Source: Borrelia hispanica CRI (lineage in GTDB: Bacteria; Spirochaetota; Spirochaetia; Borreliales; Borreliaceae). Taken from it: DNA of 44,559 nucleotides. Positions 42,824 through 44,559 of the stretch are shown here, one piece after another. The stretch spans positions 1 through 44,559 of the forward strand of contig NZ_AYOU01000079.1 in the NCBI RefSeq assembly GCF_000500065.1, written 5' to 3'. Position 1 is the stretch's first letter; each line of letters opens with the position of its first letter. The notes under the pieces are model-generated. The model was not told the origin of the DNA and did not search any database. It saw only the letters and a list, made by a program, of their open reading frames with translations. The position numbers and the translations under genes are program-made.

Positions 42824-43898
42824 CTTGATAAAGGATTATCTCTAACGATAATTTTTAATTAATATCTATATTAGTGTTTAGTAAAATCGAATTTATTTTG
42901 TAATTCTTTTTTTCCTAAATTTCTTAATAAGATTAATATGTTTTTAAGTTTCCTCAATGCTTTTGTTTTAATAAATCTATTGATTAGATTATTTAAATAA
43001 TTATTATTTTCTTAGATTTATGACAAAAAATTAGAAGGTATTAATAAGTTACTATTTGGTTAGGAATGAATAATTTAGGTCCAGATACCATTACTTATAT
43101 TAAATTATTAATTATAGGAGAGGGATAATATGTCCAAGATATTGATGAAGTACTTTATATTTACATGTAAAATCAAAGGGACTTGTAGTCCTATATTTAG
43201 TGTACTAATGATATTAATTTTACGAAGTTTATATTATTAATTTGTATGGTGATGTATAAAAAAAAGAAAAAATATAAAGTTGTGGTGCTGATGAGAATAT
43301 ATTTTGTATTCAAATAGGTATTCTAATTAATATTTACTCAATATTAAAGATTTAATTAAGAAATACGTTTTAGTTAGTATTTCTTATAAAACTATGAAGG
43401 TAAGAGACACCAAAGATATGAATTCTTAATATAAATGATATTTTGAGTATTAATTTTGAACAATATACGATTAAGACTTAGAATTATTTTTTTGTTAAAA
43501 ATAGTTTGGATAATGAAAATTTGGTAACAAGTTTATGATGTAATGAAACATATGCTAAGTGTTTATAATTAATATAGGTTTAGTTACAATTAAATTTTGT
43601 CAATAATTGTCTTCGGATATATTTTTATTGTTTATTAGCTAGGAAAAAATCTTTATTTGTCAAATATATCATTAATAATTATTGGAATTTGGTTTATTTT
43701 GAAAATAAAATTTTAATCCGTATTGTATGTTACTGGTAAAGTTATTTAATTGAGTATGATTGATTATTTTTAAATTTTAGATAATTTGATGACAATAATT
43801 TTGGTTAATTGTTGTTCTTTATATTTGTGTGTACAATTTTATAAAAATTGTGTTAGATTGAAAGATCTAAGTGAAATTTTCATAAAGGAGGTATAATA
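42824..43898. other. Decayed non-coding stretch
   Basis: About 1.1 kb with no frame of convincing length. It contains the short fragment at 43130-43240 and many stops in all frames. It reads like old pseudogene debris between the last intact lipoprotein gene and the remnant at 43899. Confidence 0.55.
43130..43240 (+). pseudogene. Remnant start of a gene with a good ribosome site
   Basis: ATG 43130 follows TAGGAGAGGGATAAT, a strong ribosome site, but the frame gives only 36 hydrophobic and cysteine-containing residues (MSKILMKYFIFTCKIKGTCS...) before a stop. A signal-peptide-like beginning with no mature protein suggests the decayed front of a lipoprotein gene. Confidence 0.35.
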
Positions 43899-44530
43899 AT
43901 GAAATTCAGAAACAAATTTTTAATTTTAAGTTTGCTTTTAATTTTTATTAGTTGTAAGATGTTCTATAGTATTGATAAAGAAACTTTAGAATTGTATGAT
44001 GATGCATATATAGAGGAATAATCTATATTGTGTTCTAATGAGGGACTATTAAGATAATTTTGATGAATTTAGTGAATCTTCACAGTACGTTGATCTTACA
44101 ATATATGAGGCTAGAATAATAATCAAGAGAAGATTTTCTGATGAAGAAAGTATTGCTGTTAGAAGTGTTGCTGTTGTGTGATCAAAGCTTATCGAAAATT
44201 TTTTCAATAATGGTATTATAACAGCTAAAGTAATGGCATACGAGAATGAATGAAGATGAAGAGTAGAAGGTAAACCTTTTTAGCCGATTATGATGTGGAT
44301 GATGCACTTTATTGGATCAAAATAATAAAAGAAAAGAATTAATTAAATATAATAAATATGACTTTAGAGATAGTAGAGGATATTATTACTTTAAAAATAA
44401 ATATTTTACAAAATATAAACAAGAAAAATATTTTGATAAAGTAAAAGGATTTTTAGAAGATTTTGAGAACAAAATAAAAAATATTATGAGAAATTCATAT
44501 CAATATAATGAAAAATTTTATCAGAATTAG
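43899..44530 (+). pseudogene. Degraded lipoprotein gene
   Basis: ATG 43899 behind AAAGGAGG opens a perfect signal peptide, MKFRNKFLILSLLLIFISC (cysteine 19), then stops at 44021 after 40 residues. The following bases still carry protein-like stretches in changing frames with stops: DNFDEFSESSQYVDLTIYEA, IIIKRRFSDEESIAVRSV, SKLIENFFNNGIITAKVMAY, then a frame at 44312-44530 (YDFRDSRGYYYFKNKYFTKY). The original was probably a lipoprotein of about 200 residues. The family is unknown. The gene may continue past the window edge. Confidence 0.65.
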
Positions 44531-44559
44531 AAAGAGATTTTCAAGAAATAAAAAACTTT

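Noticed and set aside
1..44559. Ribosomal or transfer RNA genes
   Set aside because: No cloverleaf with a conserved TTCGANNC arm or rRNA-like G+C-rich stretch was noticed on either strand; none expected on a Borrelia plasmid.

Overview
The window looks like part of a plasmid from a relapsing-fever-group Borrelia. It is extremely A+T-rich and packed with short spirochaetal lipoprotein signal peptides. It carries the four-gene Borrelia plasmid partition set (PF57/62, PF50, PF32, PF49) and a tandem array of BTA121-domain surface lipoproteins, a family typified in relapsing-fever species. Plasmid-borne guaA and guaB are also a Borrelia trait.

Layout. 1-1.2 kb: a TnpB gene on the minus strand, intact as far as the window edge, with a hairpin upstream. 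1.2-6.1 kb: unrecognised envelope proteins, including a tandem-duplicated lipoprotein pair with a duplicated promoter. 6.1-16.5 kb: a minus-strand block matching the gene order of cp32-type Borrelia prophage plasmids. It holds terminase and an HTH partner, PF49-PF32-PF50-PF57, lysis genes (lipoprotein, BlyB, BlyA), tail-fibre-region protein, DUF735, baseplate J and a gp25-like protein. Portal, capsid, tail tube and the erp/mlp/bdr loci are absent. 17.4-18.6 kb: two unrelated lipoprotein genes around the strand switch.

19.1-33.4 kb: nine consecutive plus-strand lipoprotein genes. Eight clearly contain one to four BTA121-type domains and the first is a divergent member. Two carry long in-frame N-terminal minisatellites (19 x 12 bp, 10 x 18 bp) and one has a small C-terminal repeat. 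Most share the leader GGAGATATTT just before the start codon and many end in their own hairpin terminator. 33.7-42.7 kb: a frameshifted lipoprotein gene, pncA (apparently leaderless), three small genes, guaA-guaB, and another lipoprotein. 42.7-44.6 kb: decayed sequence with remnants of lipoprotein genes.

Together the window combines a replication/partition module of phage-plasmid ancestry, nucleotide and NAD salvage functions (GuaA, GuaB, PncA) that would tie the plasmid to host fitness, and a large surface-exposed lipoprotein repertoire showing duplication, repeat-length variation and domain gain or loss.
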